Positions 8,680 through 18,305 of a stretch of DNA of 64,000 nt are shown here, one piece after another. The position numbers and the translations under genes are program-made. The notes below the pieces were generated by a model, which was not told the DNA's origin, did not search any database, and saw only the letters and a program-made list of their open reading frames with translations. Each line of letters opens with the position of its first letter. The stretch's first letter is position 1. Source of the DNA: Planctomycetota bacterium (lineage in GTDB: Bacteria > Planctomycetota > Planctomycetia > Pirellulales > Pirellulaceae); NCBI GenBank assembly GCA_026692845.1, contig JAPLNM010000047.1:62001-126000 (forward strand), read 5' to 3'.

Positions 8680-9609
8680 TCATTCCTGGTCTTTTGAACG
8701 ATTTACAGGCGAATCGTTTGCTAGCAAAACATCCACGGCGACATCGAGCAGCGTATCGCCGCCTCCGACATAGACTCCTTGGATGGGTGGAACATCCGCG
8801 TAATCACGGCCCCAAGCAACGGTGATATGATCCCAGTTGGCCCGTATGTTGTTGGTCGGGTCCCAATCGATCCAACCGAGTTGCCCGAGAAAGATGCTGA
8901 CCCAAGCGTGCGAGGCATCGGCACCGATTCGCTTGGATTCCCCTGGGGCCGGGACCGTGACGAGATAGCCGCTGACATAGCGGGCTGGAATACCGGCGGT
9001 TCTCATGCAGGAGATGAACACGTTTGCGAGATCTTGGCAAACCCCAACACGATTCTCCAGGGCCATGAGCGAGGGAGTTGTCACATCGGTCGAACTGGGT
9101 TCGTACCGGATGGATTGATGGATGTGTTGATTGATCGCGTCGAGCAGCATGAGGCTATCGCATTTTGGGTCCCAAACCGCCGACAAGAAGGACTCGAACT
9201 GCGGATCGACGGCGCAGTACCGCGATGGACTAAGGAATTCGAGTGCCAAGCGGCTTTCGCTGGTGTTGGCCTGTAGGGTTTCGGTCACTAAATCGCCGAT
9301 TGAAAAGCCGGCCAGTGGTACGAATCGGTTTTCGGATCGCTCGACTCCACAGGACGAGTGAACCGTCATTTCCGCATGGGGCCGTTCGATGCTGAAGAAC
9401 TCCGTCGGATTGCCAAAGCTATCAAAGCCTTGGGTTCGATAGTCTGGTTCGGGGGTGATTTCTATCGCCGAGTGGAGGAGTTTTTGGCCTGCGACCTCGC
9501 GAGGTCGCAGGTGCAGTTGGTTGTGGCACAAGGACGCCTGGAGACTATGCCGATAGCTGGTCCTGTGCGAAATCTGGTATTGTCGTGCTTGAAAAATGCC
9601 TAAAGACAT
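8680..9609 (-). CDS. Bacterial-type transglutaminase family protein
   Basis: This 309-residue cytosolic-looking protein has two domains. Residues 1-90 are the N-terminal beta domain typical of bacterial transglutaminase-like proteins (HRTSYRHSLQASLCHNQLHL, then PRE). Residues about 155-265 form the core: Cys in RVGVCQDLANVF, His in DASHAWVSIF, Asp in GWIDWDPTNN. All three catalytic residues are present. Such proteins act as cysteine peptidases or amidases more often than as cross-linkers; the substrate is unknown. There is no signal peptide. It is divergent from the methyltransferase gene across about 50 bases. Confidence 0.85.
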   Translation of the reverse strand: MSLGIFQARQYQISHRTSYRHSLQASLCHNQLHLRPREVAGQKLLHSAIEITPEPDYRTQGFDSFGNPTEFFSIERPHAEMTVHSSCGVERSENRFVPLAGFSIGDLVTETLQANTSESRLALEFLSPSRYCAVDPQFESFLSAVWDPKCDSLMLLDAINQHIHQSIRYEPSSTDVTTPSLMALENRVGVCQDLANVFISCMRTAGIPARYVSGYLVTVPAPGESKRIGADASHAWVSIFLGQLGWIDWDPTNNIRANWDHITVAWGRDYADVPPIQGVYVGGGDTLLDVAVDVLLANDSPVNRSKDQE

Positions 9610-9660
9610 TCGATGCCGATCAGGAAATAGAGAAAACCTGTCTACAAGCTCGCTCCCCCT

Positions 9661-10521
9661 ATGCTTACGGAGCAGACCTTAGATTATTCTATCGACTCCT
9701 CGAAAGGTCCCAACCCCTTCCTTGAGTCCAACCCCATGCAAACCGTCGAAGAAAGCATTTACGATCACCCTGTCTACTACGACTTGATTTTTGGGAGCGA
9801 CTGGGCTGCCGAGTACAAGTTCCTTAAGGCAGCTTTTACTAAGCATGTCAAGGGCAAGACGAAGCGACTTTTGGAGCCGGCCTGCGGGACCGGACGCTTG
9901 CTCTACCGAATGATCAAGGGTGGGTATCACTGCGCAGGCCTGGATTTGAACTCCAAGGCGATCGAATTTTGCAATCAACGGCTTAAGCGGCACGAGATCC
10001 AACCCACCGCTTTTGTCGCGGACATGTGCAATTTTCAAATCGATAAGCCTTACGATGCTGCTTTCAACACGATCAACTCCTTCAGGCACTTGTCCAGTGA
10101 GCAGCAGGCCGTCAAGCATTTGCGCGCCATGGCCGCTGCGGTTCGACCTGGGGGAATCTACGCTTTGGGTTTTCACTTGACACCACTGGTCGGCCCGACG
10201 ACCGACGAGGAAAGCTGGACAGCTCGGCGAGGTCACCTGCAGGTCAACACCCGCATGTGGCCCCGCGATAAAGACCCGAAAGCCCGCGTCGAGCGGTTCA
10301 ATATCCAATTCGATATCTACAGACCGACCGGTTCGATGCGAATCGACGATTGCTTGGTCCTAAGAAGCTACACCTACAAGCAGTTTGCATCTTTGGTCAA
10401 AAAGGTTCCTGCCTGGACCATCGAGACGGCCTACGATTTTAGCTACGATATCGACGAGCCGATCGAAGTCGATGAGACCACCGAGGACGTTGTCTACATC
10501 CTAAAACGCAATGCCGATTGA
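9661..10521 (+). CDS. Class I SAM-dependent methyltransferase
   Basis: This 286-residue protein has the Rossmann methyltransferase core. Motif I is LLEPACGTGRLLYRM, followed by GLDLNSKAIEFC (motif II acidic residue), FVADMCNF (motif III region) and an AAVRPGGIYALGFH block (post-motif). The N-terminal DHPVYYDLIFG stretch is common in small-molecule methyltransferases of this type. The ATG at 9661 is the first possible start; the one at 9736 would remove a 25-residue leader with no clear role and is equally plausible. Neither start has a good ribosome site. The substrate cannot be told from the sequence. Confidence 0.75.
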   Translation: MLTEQTLDYSIDSSKGPNPFLESNPMQTVEESIYDHPVYYDLIFGSDWAAEYKFLKAAFTKHVKGKTKRLLEPACGTGRLLYRMIKGGYHCAGLDLNSKAIEFCNQRLKRHEIQPTAFVADMCNFQIDKPYDAAFNTINSFRHLSSEQQAVKHLRAMAAAVRPGGIYALGFHLTPLVGPTTDEESWTARRGHLQVNTRMWPRDKDPKARVERFNIQFDIYRPTGSMRIDDCLVLRSYTYKQFASLVKKVPAWTIETAYDFSYDIDEPIEVDETTEDVVYILKRNAD

Positions 10522-10560
10522 TTTCCGATCGACGCCTCATGCACTCTAGGAGCCCCGGTA

Positions 10561-11193
10561 CTAGCTCGACCTGTGGTCCGATCGCACGCAGTTTCCACCC
10601 GACTGCTTGGCCTCGTAGAGCGCACGATCGGCTCGGTCTTGCCATTCCTCGATCGACTCGCCTTCGATTCGCTGCGCAACCCCAGCACTGCATCGGATAA
10701 CGATCGATTGCTGGCTGTCGTTCAAAGGAGATGACGCTCCTGTATCGAGCCAGTGTTGGACAATTTCAACTAGCGATTCGGACGGTTGCCGGGAAAAAAT
10801 TGCGAATTCTTCCCCGCCCAAACGAGCTAAAGTAGCGCCCGAAGACTCGAAGCCATTTTTGAGCCGGTCGGCGAACTCCTTCAATACGCGATCTCCCATA
10901 CGATGCCCGTGGCGATCATTGGTCTGCTTGAATTGATCCAGATCGAGCATCACCATCGATTGCATTCGCGTTGGAGGCATTTCTCGCATCGCTCTATCCC
11001 ACCCACGCCGATTCAGAAGGCCCGTTAAATAATCGTAGAAGGCTTGGTGTGCATTCTCACGGGACAGTCGCAACTGCGTCTTAAGCGAGGCGATTTGGTG
11101 CAAGAGTCTAAGAAGGAAGGCGATTAGGCACAGAGCAATGAGGCTGACCAAACCGCAGGCAAGCGCAAGCGGTGTATAGTTCGTTAACGGCAT
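10561..11193 (-). CDS. Membrane-anchored diguanylate cyclase (GGDEF)
   Basis: The 210-residue protein has one N-terminal membrane helix (about residues 9-30), a short coiled linker, and a GGDEF domain (about residues 53-205). DYLTGLLNRRGWD is the domain entry, MLDLDQFKQTNDRHGH carries metal and base contacts, and the active site reads GGEEF, a functional variant. The usual inhibitory RxxD site five residues before it is absent, so product feedback at that site is not expected. No sensory domain is seen. It lies 27 bases downstream of uppS on the same strand. The predicted reaction is cyclic di-GMP synthesis from two GTP. Confidence 0.85.
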   Translation of the reverse strand: MPLTNYTPLALACGLVSLIALCLIAFLLRLLHQIASLKTQLRLSRENAHQAFYDYLTGLLNRRGWDRAMREMPPTRMQSMVMLDLDQFKQTNDRHGHRMGDRVLKEFADRLKNGFESSGATLARLGGEEFAIFSRQPSESLVEIVQHWLDTGASSPLNDSQQSIVIRCSAGVAQRIEGESIEEWQDRADRALYEAKQSGGNCVRSDHRSS

Positions 11194-11220
11194 GATGGGG
11201 TGCTTTTCATCAAAGCTGCC

Positions 11221-11988
11221 TTAGGTCAATCCCCCGAATCGTCGATCTCGCTTAACGTACTCGTTGACGGCTTCGACGAGATCTGTTTTTCCGAACTCGG
11301 GCCAGGCCTTGGGTGTGATCCAAATCTCACTGTAGCTGATTTGCCAAAGTAAAAAGTTGCTGATTCGCAACTCTCCACTGGTTCGGATCAACAAATCAGG
11401 ATCTGGAATTGAGTTCGTGTAGAGGTGATTGGAAATCGTCGTCTCGCAAATGTCTTCGGGACTGAGTTTTCCACTGGCGACATCCCGAGAGATCTCTCGG
11501 ACCGCATCGACGATTTCTTGGCGAGCCCCATAGTTGATCGCCAGGACGAGGGTCTGCTTGGTCCCTGCCTTACAGCGGTCGATGGCTTGCTCCATCACAT
11601 CCAAAACGTCTTGGCTTAACCCGTCTCGACGACCGATGACCATCAGGCGCACGCCATTGGCGATAAGTCGCTTAGTTTGGTTGATGAGGTAGGTCTTGAG
11701 AAGTCCCATCAAAAAGTCCAGTTCGTCTTTGGGCCGTTTCCAGTTTTCGTTGGAAAAGCAGTACAAAGTCAGGTAGGGGATCCCGAGTTCTCCGCAAGTA
11801 GTCAGGGCGATATCTACAGAATCGGCGCCTTGGCGATGCCCTTCGATCCGGGGTAATCCGCGCGCCTTGGCCCATCGTCCGTTGCCATCCATGATGATCG
11901 CAACGTGCTTGGGCAAGCGTTCTGGATCGATGGCTAGGAGGGATCCGGAGTTCTTATCGACTTGTTTTTTTCTACCGAAGATCGCCAT
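11221..11988 (-). CDS. uppS: Isoprenyl transferase (undecaprenyl diphosphate synthase)
   Basis: This enzyme makes the C55 lipid carrier precursor for peptidoglycan and surface polysaccharides. The diagnostic block is HVAIIMDGNGRWAKARG with the catalytic Asp, followed by GHRQGADSV. YCFSNENWKRP and the C-terminal DLLIRTSGELRISNFLLWQ with the substrate-binding Arg residues are also present. The ATG at 11988 (255 residues, normal family length) is preferred to a start at 12078, which would overlap purA and add an unrelated leader. It begins 22 bases after purA on the same strand, so they are probably co-transcribed. It would supply the carrier used by the large polysaccharide locus downstream. 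Confidence 0.95.
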   Translation of the reverse strand: MAIFGRKKQVDKNSGSLLAIDPERLPKHVAIIMDGNGRWAKARGLPRIEGHRQGADSVDIALTTCGELGIPYLTLYCFSNENWKRPKDELDFLMGLLKTYLINQTKRLIANGVRLMVIGRRDGLSQDVLDVMEQAIDRCKAGTKQTLVLAINYGARQEIVDAVREISRDVASGKLSPEDICETTISNHLYTNSIPDPDLLIRTSGELRISNFLLWQISYSEIWITPKAWPEFGKTDLVEAVNEYVKRDRRFGGLT

Positions 11989-12010
11989 CAATCGAACCTT
12001 GCGAAACCGA

Positions 12011-13300
12011 CTATATGAGAAAAATCGTCTGTTCGCGGTCGGGTCCAACCGAAAGAACTCCAAGGGGGACCGAAACAAGTTCCGAGATGCGGTCCATATA
12101 CTTTCGCGCGTTGGTTGGAAAGTCCTTCAACGTCCGAACCTTGGTCACATCTTGGTTCCAACCCGGCAGGGTTTCGTAGATTGGTTGGCATCGCCGCAGC
12201 GTGTCGGCCTGACTTGGAAGTCGATCCGTGCGTTGGCCATCGAGTTCATAAGCCACACAGACCTTTAGTGTTTCGAAATGGCTCAGAACATCGAGCATCA
12301 TTAATGACAGGTAATTCGCACCGCTGAGTCGAGCAGTATACCGAACGGCTACAGCGTCGAACCAGCCGCATCGTCTTGGCCGACCCGTGGTTGTGCCATA
12401 CTCGCGTCCGATCTCTCGGATCTTGTTACCGGTCTCGTCGAGCAGCTCGGTTGGAAAGGGTCCACCTCCGACGCGGGTCGAATAAGCTTTTGCGACCCCG
12501 ATCATTCGATCGATGGAACGGGGGGGAATGCCCGAACCACTCGAAACCCCGACACCCGATGCATTGCTGCTGGTGACGAAGGGGAAAGTTCCATGGTCGA
12601 TGTCCAACAAGGAGCCTTGAGCTCCTTCCATGAGTAGCTTTTTATCTGCATCGAGCTGATCGTGGAGAAAATAAGTCGTATCGCAGATCATGCTTCCCAG
12701 AGAGTCGGCCCAAGAACGGCAAAGCGCAATGATCTTCTGGGCATCGAGTTGAGCGATGTCCTCGGGGCTTGCTAGGGGAGCAAGAAGCGATCGCTTCGCG
12801 TCGACGATTTCGTGGATCCGGTCGGCTAGCAGAGGGCTGACCAAGTCGGCCATACGGATCGCATGGGTCCGGCCTACTTTATCGCGATAACATGGACCGA
12901 TGCCTCGGTTAGTCGTCCCGATGCTCTCGCCGTTGACGACGGTCTTGTTGATCGCTCGATCCTCGATCATATGCCAAGGCATCACTACGTGCGCTCGCTC
13001 GCTGATCATCAGATTTTTCCGAGGGTTGATGCCACGAGACTCCAGGCCCGTAAGCTCTTGGATCAGCATGTTCGGTTCGATCACCACCCCAGGGCAGATG
13101 ACGTTCTGGATGTGGCTCGAGAGAATTCCGGAGGGAACATGATGAAGCTTATAAACTTCCTTACCCGTCACGACGGTGTGGCCTGCATTGGCGCCACCTT
13201 GGTAACGCACCACCACATCATAGTTGGGGGCCAGAAGGTCGACAAGTTTCCCTTTGGCTTCGTCGCCCCATTGCAGGCCGATCACACAAGTCGCTGGCAC
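12011..13300 (-). CDS. purA: Adenylosuccinate synthetase
   Basis: PurA joins IMP and aspartate using GTP in the first committed step to AMP. The N-terminus [20 protein letters not shown] carries the GTP-binding loop (usually GDEGKGK; Ala replaces the second Gly). [13 protein letters not shown] is the classical IMP-binding segment, and GIGPCYRDK and [12 protein letters not shown] are conserved family blocks. The start is taken as the GTG at 13298-13300, giving 429 residues as in the family; the open frame reaches 13426, but that extension has no family match. Expected product: cytosolic homodimer. Confidence 0.95.
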   Translation of the reverse strand: MPATCVIGLQWGDEAKGKLVDLLAPNYDVVVRYQGGANAGHTVVTGKEVYKLHHVPSGILSSHIQNVICPGVVIEPNMLIQELTGLESRGINPRKNLMISERAHVVMPWHMIEDRAINKTVVNGESIGTTNRGIGPCYRDKVGRTHAIRMADLVSPLLADRIHEIVDAKRSLLAPLASPEDIAQLDAQKIIALCRSWADSLGSMICDTTYFLHDQLDADKKLLMEGAQGSLLDIDHGTFPFVTSSNASGVGVSSGSGIPPRSIDRMIGVAKAYSTRVGGGPFPTELLDETGNKIREIGREYGTTTGRPRRCGWFDAVAVRYTARLSGANYLSLMMLDVLSHFETLKVCVAYELDGQRTDRLPSQADTLRRCQPIYETLPGWNQDVTKVRTLKDFPTNARKYMDRISELVSVPLGVLSVGPDREQTIFLI

Positions 13301-13371
13301 AGCTAATTCCCGTCTAAAAGTGGTCCGAAAAGTTCTAGAGTTTATGGCCCGAAGGCTTGGAGCGTCAAGGC

Positions 13372-13557
13372 TTAACCGCGGCCACCCTCGCAACAGGTCT
13401 CGCAGATCCTGTGGCAACGACTGCATTGGTATTTGGCACGGATTTCGATCAAACGGCCGCTACAGACTGGGCAGCAGGGAATGTTCGACAGTTCCATGAC
13501 GATCGGATCGCGACCAAGGGTCGATGGTTCGGGCGTTGGAGTGATTTTCTGATCCAT
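13372..13557 (-). CDS. Small zinc-ribbon protein
   Basis: This 61-residue protein has four to six cysteines in a rubredoxin/zinc-ribbon layout: CCPVCSGRL, then [17 protein letters not shown], with a basic segment between. The N-terminus ([13 protein letters not shown]) is likely disordered. The ATG at 13557 is preferred to the start at 13605, which would translate through the 13-bp tandem repeat. It sits 71 bases upstream of purA on the same strand. Proteins of this kind are common in planctomycetes, but no function is known to me; metal binding is inferred from the cysteines. Confidence 0.65.
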   Translation of the reverse strand: MDQKITPTPEPSTLGRDPIVMELSNIPCCPVCSGRLIEIRAKYQCSRCHRICETCCEGGRG

Positions 13558-13560
13558 AGT

Positions 13561-13586
13561 CTTGTGTCGATTTCTTGTGTCGATTT
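13561..13586 (-). repeat. 13-bp perfect tandem repeat upstream of the zinc-ribbon gene
   Basis: CTTGTGTCGATTT occurs twice head to tail, starting three bases upstream of the chosen ATG of the zinc-ribbon gene, and a partial third copy begins (CTT). It occupies the position of the ribosome site and leader of that gene, so a change in copy number could affect its translation. Confidence 0.8.
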
Positions 13587-13804
13587 CTTCGCTCGATTCG
13601 TCCAACGGCCCTCGGGTCGACCTTTTGTGTTGGCGGATTCCGAATTAACATATCCGGTCGAGGTTTTCGAGTCGATCGCCCCGCCTGCTCCTTGGGCATA
13701 GCTTAGCAGAAGTCCGGATCGGCATCGAACCGAACGCATGTTCTACGGTGAATTCGGCAGGACAGTGAATTTAGAAGGTTCGTTTTCGCAAATTAGGATT
13801 TCGT

Positions 13805-14467
13805 ATGGCCATTGAACCGGACACCAACCGACGGCCCTATCCGTGGCCCGCTTGGTTGCGCCTCGGGGTGTCGATCCTGTTGGTCATCCATTTCGGCTTG
13901 ATCTCACTGGTTTACTTTTCGAACAACAGTTTGAGCCGAATGCCGATTGCCGATGTTCTGCTGCAAAAGGCACAGCCCTACCTGATCGCATTGGGCTGGT
14001 ACACCGAATTGGTTCCGATGTCGATGGTCGGTTCGGAATCCTTCGATCGTCCCGTTCAAATAGACTACCGTACGAACCGCAACAGCCGATCATGGACCGC
14101 TTGGATCGATTCGGCCGACTCTGACGCCCGCTGGAGACGATTATCGCAGCTTGCCGGCGCCCTTGCGAGCAACGAGGATGAAGAGGGATTTGGACGGATC
14201 GCACTTTCCTTGGTCCAACGCGCCAAGCTCCAGGGGCTGGAAATCGATCAAATCCGCTTTACGGCTCGGGATGCCACCGGCAAGGGGAATGGAATGCTCT
14301 TTCAAGCGACCGTCGTTCCTCTACGAAACGGAGAGTTGACTTTAGTGCCCTCGATCGATGCGACGAGAACCGTGCCTGTCACGAAATCGGCATTGCCAAC
14401 GAGCATCCGACCAGTTCCAAGCAGCACTGGGGCAGTAGATTCAGGAGGTTCGCGTGCAACGAACTGA
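13805..14467 (+). CDS. Hypothetical single-span membrane protein
   Basis: This 220-residue protein has one membrane helix near the N-terminus (about residues 18-40, LGVSILLVIHFGLISLVYF) and a soluble part predicted to be outside the cytoplasm. I recognise no domain. It is followed by an HTTM-type membrane protein whose start overlaps its last codons by 14 bases, so the pair is probably translated together, and this protein may be an accessory of that one. The C-terminus is rich in Ser, Pro and Thr. Confidence 0.65.
   Translation: MAIEPDTNRRPYPWPAWLRLGVSILLVIHFGLISLVYFSNNSLSRMPIADVLLQKAQPYLIALGWYTELVPMSMVGSESFDRPVQIDYRTNRNSRSWTAWIDSADSDARWRRLSQLAGALASNEDEEGFGRIALSLVQRAKLQGLEIDQIRFTARDATGKGNGMLFQATVVPLRNGELTLVPSIDATRTVPVTKSALPTSIRPVPSSTGAVDSGGSRATN
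14443..14448 (+). promoter_or_regulatory. Strong ribosome binding site deciding a GTG start
   Basis: AGGAGG ends five bases before the GTG at 14454 and lies inside the end of the preceding gene. It fixes the start of the HTTM-like gene and is one of the few strong Shine-Dalgarno sites in the window. Confidence 0.8.
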
Positions 14468-15377
14468 ACCGGCGAACTTCGTGCAATCACTCAAGCACCT
14501 GCCCGAGACTTGGAACGACTTTTGGTTTGCCCCAGTGGCCTTGGCCGCGATCAACCGCGTGCGGCAGCTGTTTGCGATCGCCATTGCGCTGCAATTCGTT
14601 GCGTATTTGTTTTGGGTTCCCCAATGGCTTTCGGGCGATGGTTGGCTCGGATCGCAAGCTGGCCTATATCTGATCGGTCAAGGAATGCCCGATACGGGTA
14701 GCCAATACCGTTGGTCCATTCTTTACTGGCTGACGAGTCCACTTGCGGGCCAATTGGTTTGCTTGATGGGACTCTTGGCCAGCGTCCTGATGTTCTTGGG
14801 AATTGGGCATCGCTTAGCTCCTGTATTGGCTTGGGGTTGCATGATGATGGTGCACCATCGGGCCCCTTGGTTGACGATGCCCTCGGAGATCCTTATGTCT
14901 GCCGGACTTTTGTATTTGTCGATCGAACCTGGTCAGTCGACCTGGATTAGGAAACCGGCCGATGAATCAGTCGATCGTCCGAGAGTGCTCGCCAATATCG
15001 CTCTTCGATGCCTTCAGATTCATTGGATCTTATGGGTCGGCTTGTCATTTGCCAGCATGCTGCAGCAACCGGTTTGGTGGAACGGTGAGGCCATCGGGGT
15101 ACTTTCGCAGCAGGGCGCCGGGTGGTTGGGGAAGATATCGCGTGAGGATACGATCGGGCAGCTTATCGGCTTGGTCCTCTTGCTCTTACATGCCGCAACC
15201 TTGGCCTGTCTGTGCAACCGTAAACTGCAAAGTCTCGGGATCGTTTTTACGATTCTGCTTGGACTGAGCTATATTCTGCTAACAGGTGACATGCTGCTGG
15301 GTTTGATCGCCGGAGCTTACGCGTTGGCGTTCGTTCCTCACGGCGTTCCTATGAGTAATATCGCTCGAAAAATCTGA
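14454..15377 (+). CDS. HTTM-domain-like polytopic membrane protein
   Basis: This 307-residue protein has about eight membrane helices. The early segment NRVRQLFAIAIALQFVAYLF, a loop with WLGSQAGLYLIG, and HRLAPVLAWGCMMMVHHRAPW resemble HTTM proteins, a family related to the membrane part of vitamin K-dependent gamma-carboxylase. The His pair in MVHHRAPW could be functional. Reaction and substrate are unknown. The GTG start is supported by AGGAGG. The upstream partner overlaps by 14 bases. Confidence 0.65.
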   Translation: MQRTEPANFVQSLKHLPETWNDFWFAPVALAAINRVRQLFAIAIALQFVAYLFWVPQWLSGDGWLGSQAGLYLIGQGMPDTGSQYRWSILYWLTSPLAGQLVCLMGLLASVLMFLGIGHRLAPVLAWGCMMMVHHRAPWLTMPSEILMSAGLLYLSIEPGQSTWIRKPADESVDRPRVLANIALRCLQIHWILWVGLSFASMLQQPVWWNGEAIGVLSQQGAGWLGKISREDTIGQLIGLVLLLLHAATLACLCNRKLQSLGIVFTILLGLSYILLTGDMLLGLIAGAYALAFVPHGVPMSNIARKI

Positions 15378-15457
15378 TACAATCCCGGCTTTGCTAGGTC
15401 GCATTGACGAAAATCTGCCTTGAAGTCACCCACCGAAATCACCTGAAAAACACAAGA

Positions 15458-16471
15458 ATGCAAACCCACGACGATTCACAACCGATTCCAGAAACGATGC
15501 TTGCAACAACGCGTATGGCAGAACGGATTCCTAGGCGCGACCTGCTAAGCGTCGCTGCAGGGGCCGTAGTCCTCGCAACGGTCATGAATTCCACGATGGA
15601 ATCGCAAGGTTCCTCGCTCTATCCCAAAACCACTGGAGTATCGAAATTGAAGTACTGTCTGAACACAAGCACCATTCACGGCGAAGTCATCCCAATCCTC
15701 GATCAAGTTTCTATAGCCCAGAAGGCAGGCTACGACTCCATAGAGATCTGGCTTAGGGATGTCGACAAATACACCTCGGCCGGAGGCACTCTTAAAGACT
15801 TGCGCAAACGGATCAGCGATGCGGGATTGACCCTCGAGAGTGCCATCGCGTTTGCTCCTTGGATTTTGACCGATTTGGATGCCCACAAGAAGGCATTGGA
15901 GCAAGCCAAAAAAGAGATGGAGATTGTTGTAGCACTCGGAGGAAAACGCATTGCCGCGCCTCCGGCAGGAGCTGTCGAAGGCGACTTGCTGAATCTCGAT
16001 GTTGCTGGCCAACGCTATCGAGCCTTGCTCGAACTTGGTCGTAGCGTCGGCTGTCTTCCGATGTTAGAGGTTTGGGGCTTTTCGAAGAATCTATCGAAAC
16101 TATCGGAGGTATTGCATGTGGCGGCTGCTGCTCAGCACCCGGATGCTTGCGTGCTACCCGACGTGTACCATCTCTACAAGGGTGGATCGAACTTCAACGA
16201 CCTTGGGTTGCTTGCTGGGACCAAGATTCCAGTGTTTCACATGAACGATTATCCGGACATGGTGCGCGATAAGATCTCCGATGCAGATCGGGTCTATCCT
16301 GGCGACGGGATCGCCCCGATTGGCGAGATCTTAAAGACGGTCATAGCCAGTGGGTTCAACGGAGTGCTTTCCTTGGAGCTCTTCAATCGAGAGTACTGGA
16401 AGCTTGATCCGCTTGAGAATGCCACGGTGGGTCTGAAGAAAATGAAAAGCGTCGTGCCAACCGGAAACTAA
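15458..16471 (+). CDS. Tat-exported TIM-barrel sugar isomerase/epimerase-like protein
   Basis: The leader contains ERIPRRDLLSVAAGAVVLATV, a twin-arginine-type signal, so export as a folded protein is likely. The rest matches the xylose isomerase-like TIM barrel (AP endonuclease 2 family): a start at KYCLNTSTIHG, a YDSIEIWLRD strand with Glu, PMLEVWGFSK, VLPDVYHLYKGG, VFHMNDYPDM and GVLSLELFNREYW. The Glu, Asp, His and Glu residues are placed as metal ligands. Planctomycetes carry many such proteins in sugar breakdown; the substrate is unknown. The ATG at 15458 is one of three possible starts (15458, 15497, 15515), all upstream of the signal. Confidence 0.8.
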   Translation: MQTHDDSQPIPETMLATTRMAERIPRRDLLSVAAGAVVLATVMNSTMESQGSSLYPKTTGVSKLKYCLNTSTIHGEVIPILDQVSIAQKAGYDSIEIWLRDVDKYTSAGGTLKDLRKRISDAGLTLESAIAFAPWILTDLDAHKKALEQAKKEMEIVVALGGKRIAAPPAGAVEGDLLNLDVAGQRYRALLELGRSVGCLPMLEVWGFSKNLSKLSEVLHVAAAAQHPDACVLPDVYHLYKGGSNFNDLGLLAGTKIPVFHMNDYPDMVRDKISDADRVYPGDGIAPIGEILKTVIASGFNGVLSLELFNREYWKLDPLENATVGLKKMKSVVPTGN

Positions 16472-16498
16472 ATTCCTTCGAATAAAGAAATTGAACCC

Positions 16499-18289
16499 AT
16501 GAGCAATACGGTAAACATCGAGCCACAAACCCCAGAAATCTTCGGCCACCAGCCGAGTCTGTTTCTACTTTTCTTCACGGAGATGTGGGAGAGATTTAGT
16601 TACTACGGAATGCGTGCGCTACTGGTGTTATTCCTTGTTAGCCAAGTTGCCGACAACGGTTGGGGCTGGTCAAGAGTGAATGCACTCCAACTGTATGCCA
16701 CCTATACGGGCCTTGTGTACCTTACCCCCATCCTCGGGGGAATCATCGCAGATAAGCTCCTTGGCTATCAAGTTGCCGTGATGCTCGGAGCGCTGCTGAT
16801 GACCCTGGGGCATGCCTCCATGGCATTTGAGACCCAATTTGGGTTCTATACGGGGCTCGGACTTCTGATCTTTGGCAACGGATTCTTTAAGCCAAATATT
16901 TCATCCATCGTAGGACAGCTTTACGCAAATGCTACTGACAAGAAGGATGGTGCCTACACGATCTTCTACATGGGAATCAACGCAGGTGCATTCCTTGGAA
17001 TCCTCTTCTGCGGGTATATAGGCGAGAAAGTAGGTTGGAGTTATGGATTCGGTCTAGCGGGTATCTTCATGGCCCTCGGTTTGATTATGTTCGCACTTGG
17101 GCGGCCGATATTTGGAGAGGTTGGTAAACGAGGGCTTCAAGGGGCAACGACAAGAGCCTCTGAGGAGGAACCATCGGTTCCGGAAAACGTCAAACGCGAT
17201 CGGTTGATCGTAATCGGCATCCTCTCGTTTTTCACCATTTTCTTCTGGATGGCCTTCGAACAAGCGGGGGGATCCATGACCATTTTTGCAAAGGACTACA
17301 CGGGCCGCATTCTTCGCGGTGGCAGCGCGACGGCTTTTTTCTGGGCAAATACTCTTCTGACCATTATTCCGTTGGTTCTTGTTACCTATGTTCTCATCCG
17401 GCTTATCCTAGCAACCTACCGTAAAATCCCTTGGTCGAATTTATCGATAGCTTTTAGTTTCGTTTTGATTTGGGCAATCGCATTATGGATGCTCAACAAA
17501 GAATTCAACATGAAGGCTTATTTGATTCAGATGACCGTCGCATCCGAGGTGGCTGATACAGCTACCGATAAAACAATAGATACGGCCGAATCAAAAGTGA
17601 TCGAGCGGACTCTTCAATCCGACCTTCCTCTTAACATCGGTGAATCAATCTTGCTTTTAGACCGTGAAAACAAGGACGGATATGGGAAATTGAAATTGCT
17701 GTCGCAGGATCAAGCAGCGGAATTCAAAAATGTTTATACCGCAAAAGTCCTAAAAATCCAGGAAAACGAAACCGAGGTTCCCGCATCTTGGTTCGGAATC
17801 CTTAATTCGTTTTTCATCATAGCACTAGCACCATTGCTCAGTCGAGTTTGGGAGAGCAAGGCGAACCCGTCGGCACCGGTCAAGTTCGGCCTGGGGTTAA
17901 TCCTGCTGGGGGTTGGTTTTGGAGTTTTAGCCCTGGGTAGTTCGGGGATCGATCGTGAAGCCAAGGTGGCAACGGTCAGTATGTGGTGGTTGATTCTTGC
18001 ATATTTTTTCCACACTCTCGGCGAGCTATGTGTTTCTCCAGTCGGACTATCCTACGTCAGTAAACTAGCTCCACTAAAACTGGTCGGTTTAATGTTCGGA
18101 ATCTGGTTCATTGCTACGGCCGTCGCGAATTATCTAGCCGGTTGGACCGGAAGTTACATCGATCCGATATCCGAACGTTACGGTCTGAAGGTGTTTTTCT
18201 TAATCTATACCGTTATTCCAATTCTCTCAGGCTTACTCATTTGGTTTATCACGCCGAGGATCAAAAAGATGATGCATGGGATCAACTGA
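16499..18289 (+). CDS. POT/PTR family proton-coupled peptide transporter
   Basis: This 596-residue major facilitator protein begins with FFTEMWERFSYYGMRALLVLF, the E-x-x-E-R-F-x-Y-Y-G signature of proton-dependent oligopeptide transporters (uptake of di- and tripeptides). About 12-14 helices are visible. A charged insert of roughly 90 residues (from about 340 to 430, including TDKTIDTAESK) sits between helices of the second half and is longer than in well-known DtpT-type proteins. It ends just before the OPT transporter gene, so peptide uptake by two families is likely co-expressed. Confidence 0.9.
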   Translation: MSNTVNIEPQTPEIFGHQPSLFLLFFTEMWERFSYYGMRALLVLFLVSQVADNGWGWSRVNALQLYATYTGLVYLTPILGGIIADKLLGYQVAVMLGALLMTLGHASMAFETQFGFYTGLGLLIFGNGFFKPNISSIVGQLYANATDKKDGAYTIFYMGINAGAFLGILFCGYIGEKVGWSYGFGLAGIFMALGLIMFALGRPIFGEVGKRGLQGATTRASEEEPSVPENVKRDRLIVIGILSFFTIFFWMAFEQAGGSMTIFAKDYTGRILRGGSATAFFWANTLLTIIPLVLVTYVLIRLILATYRKIPWSNLSIAFSFVLIWAIALWMLNKEFNMKAYLIQMTVASEVADTATDKTIDTAESKVIERTLQSDLPLNIGESILLLDRENKDGYGKLKLLSQDQAAEFKNVYTAKVLKIQENETEVPASWFGILNSFFIIALAPLLSRVWESKANPSAPVKFGLGLILLGVGFGVLALGSSGIDREAKVATVSMWWLILAYFFHTLGELCVSPVGLSYVSKLAPLKLVGLMFGIWFIATAVANYLAGWTGSYIDPISERYGLKVFFLIYTVIPILSGLLIWFITPRIKKMMHGIN

Positions 18290-18305
18290 CCGATTGGGGG
18301 AACAC

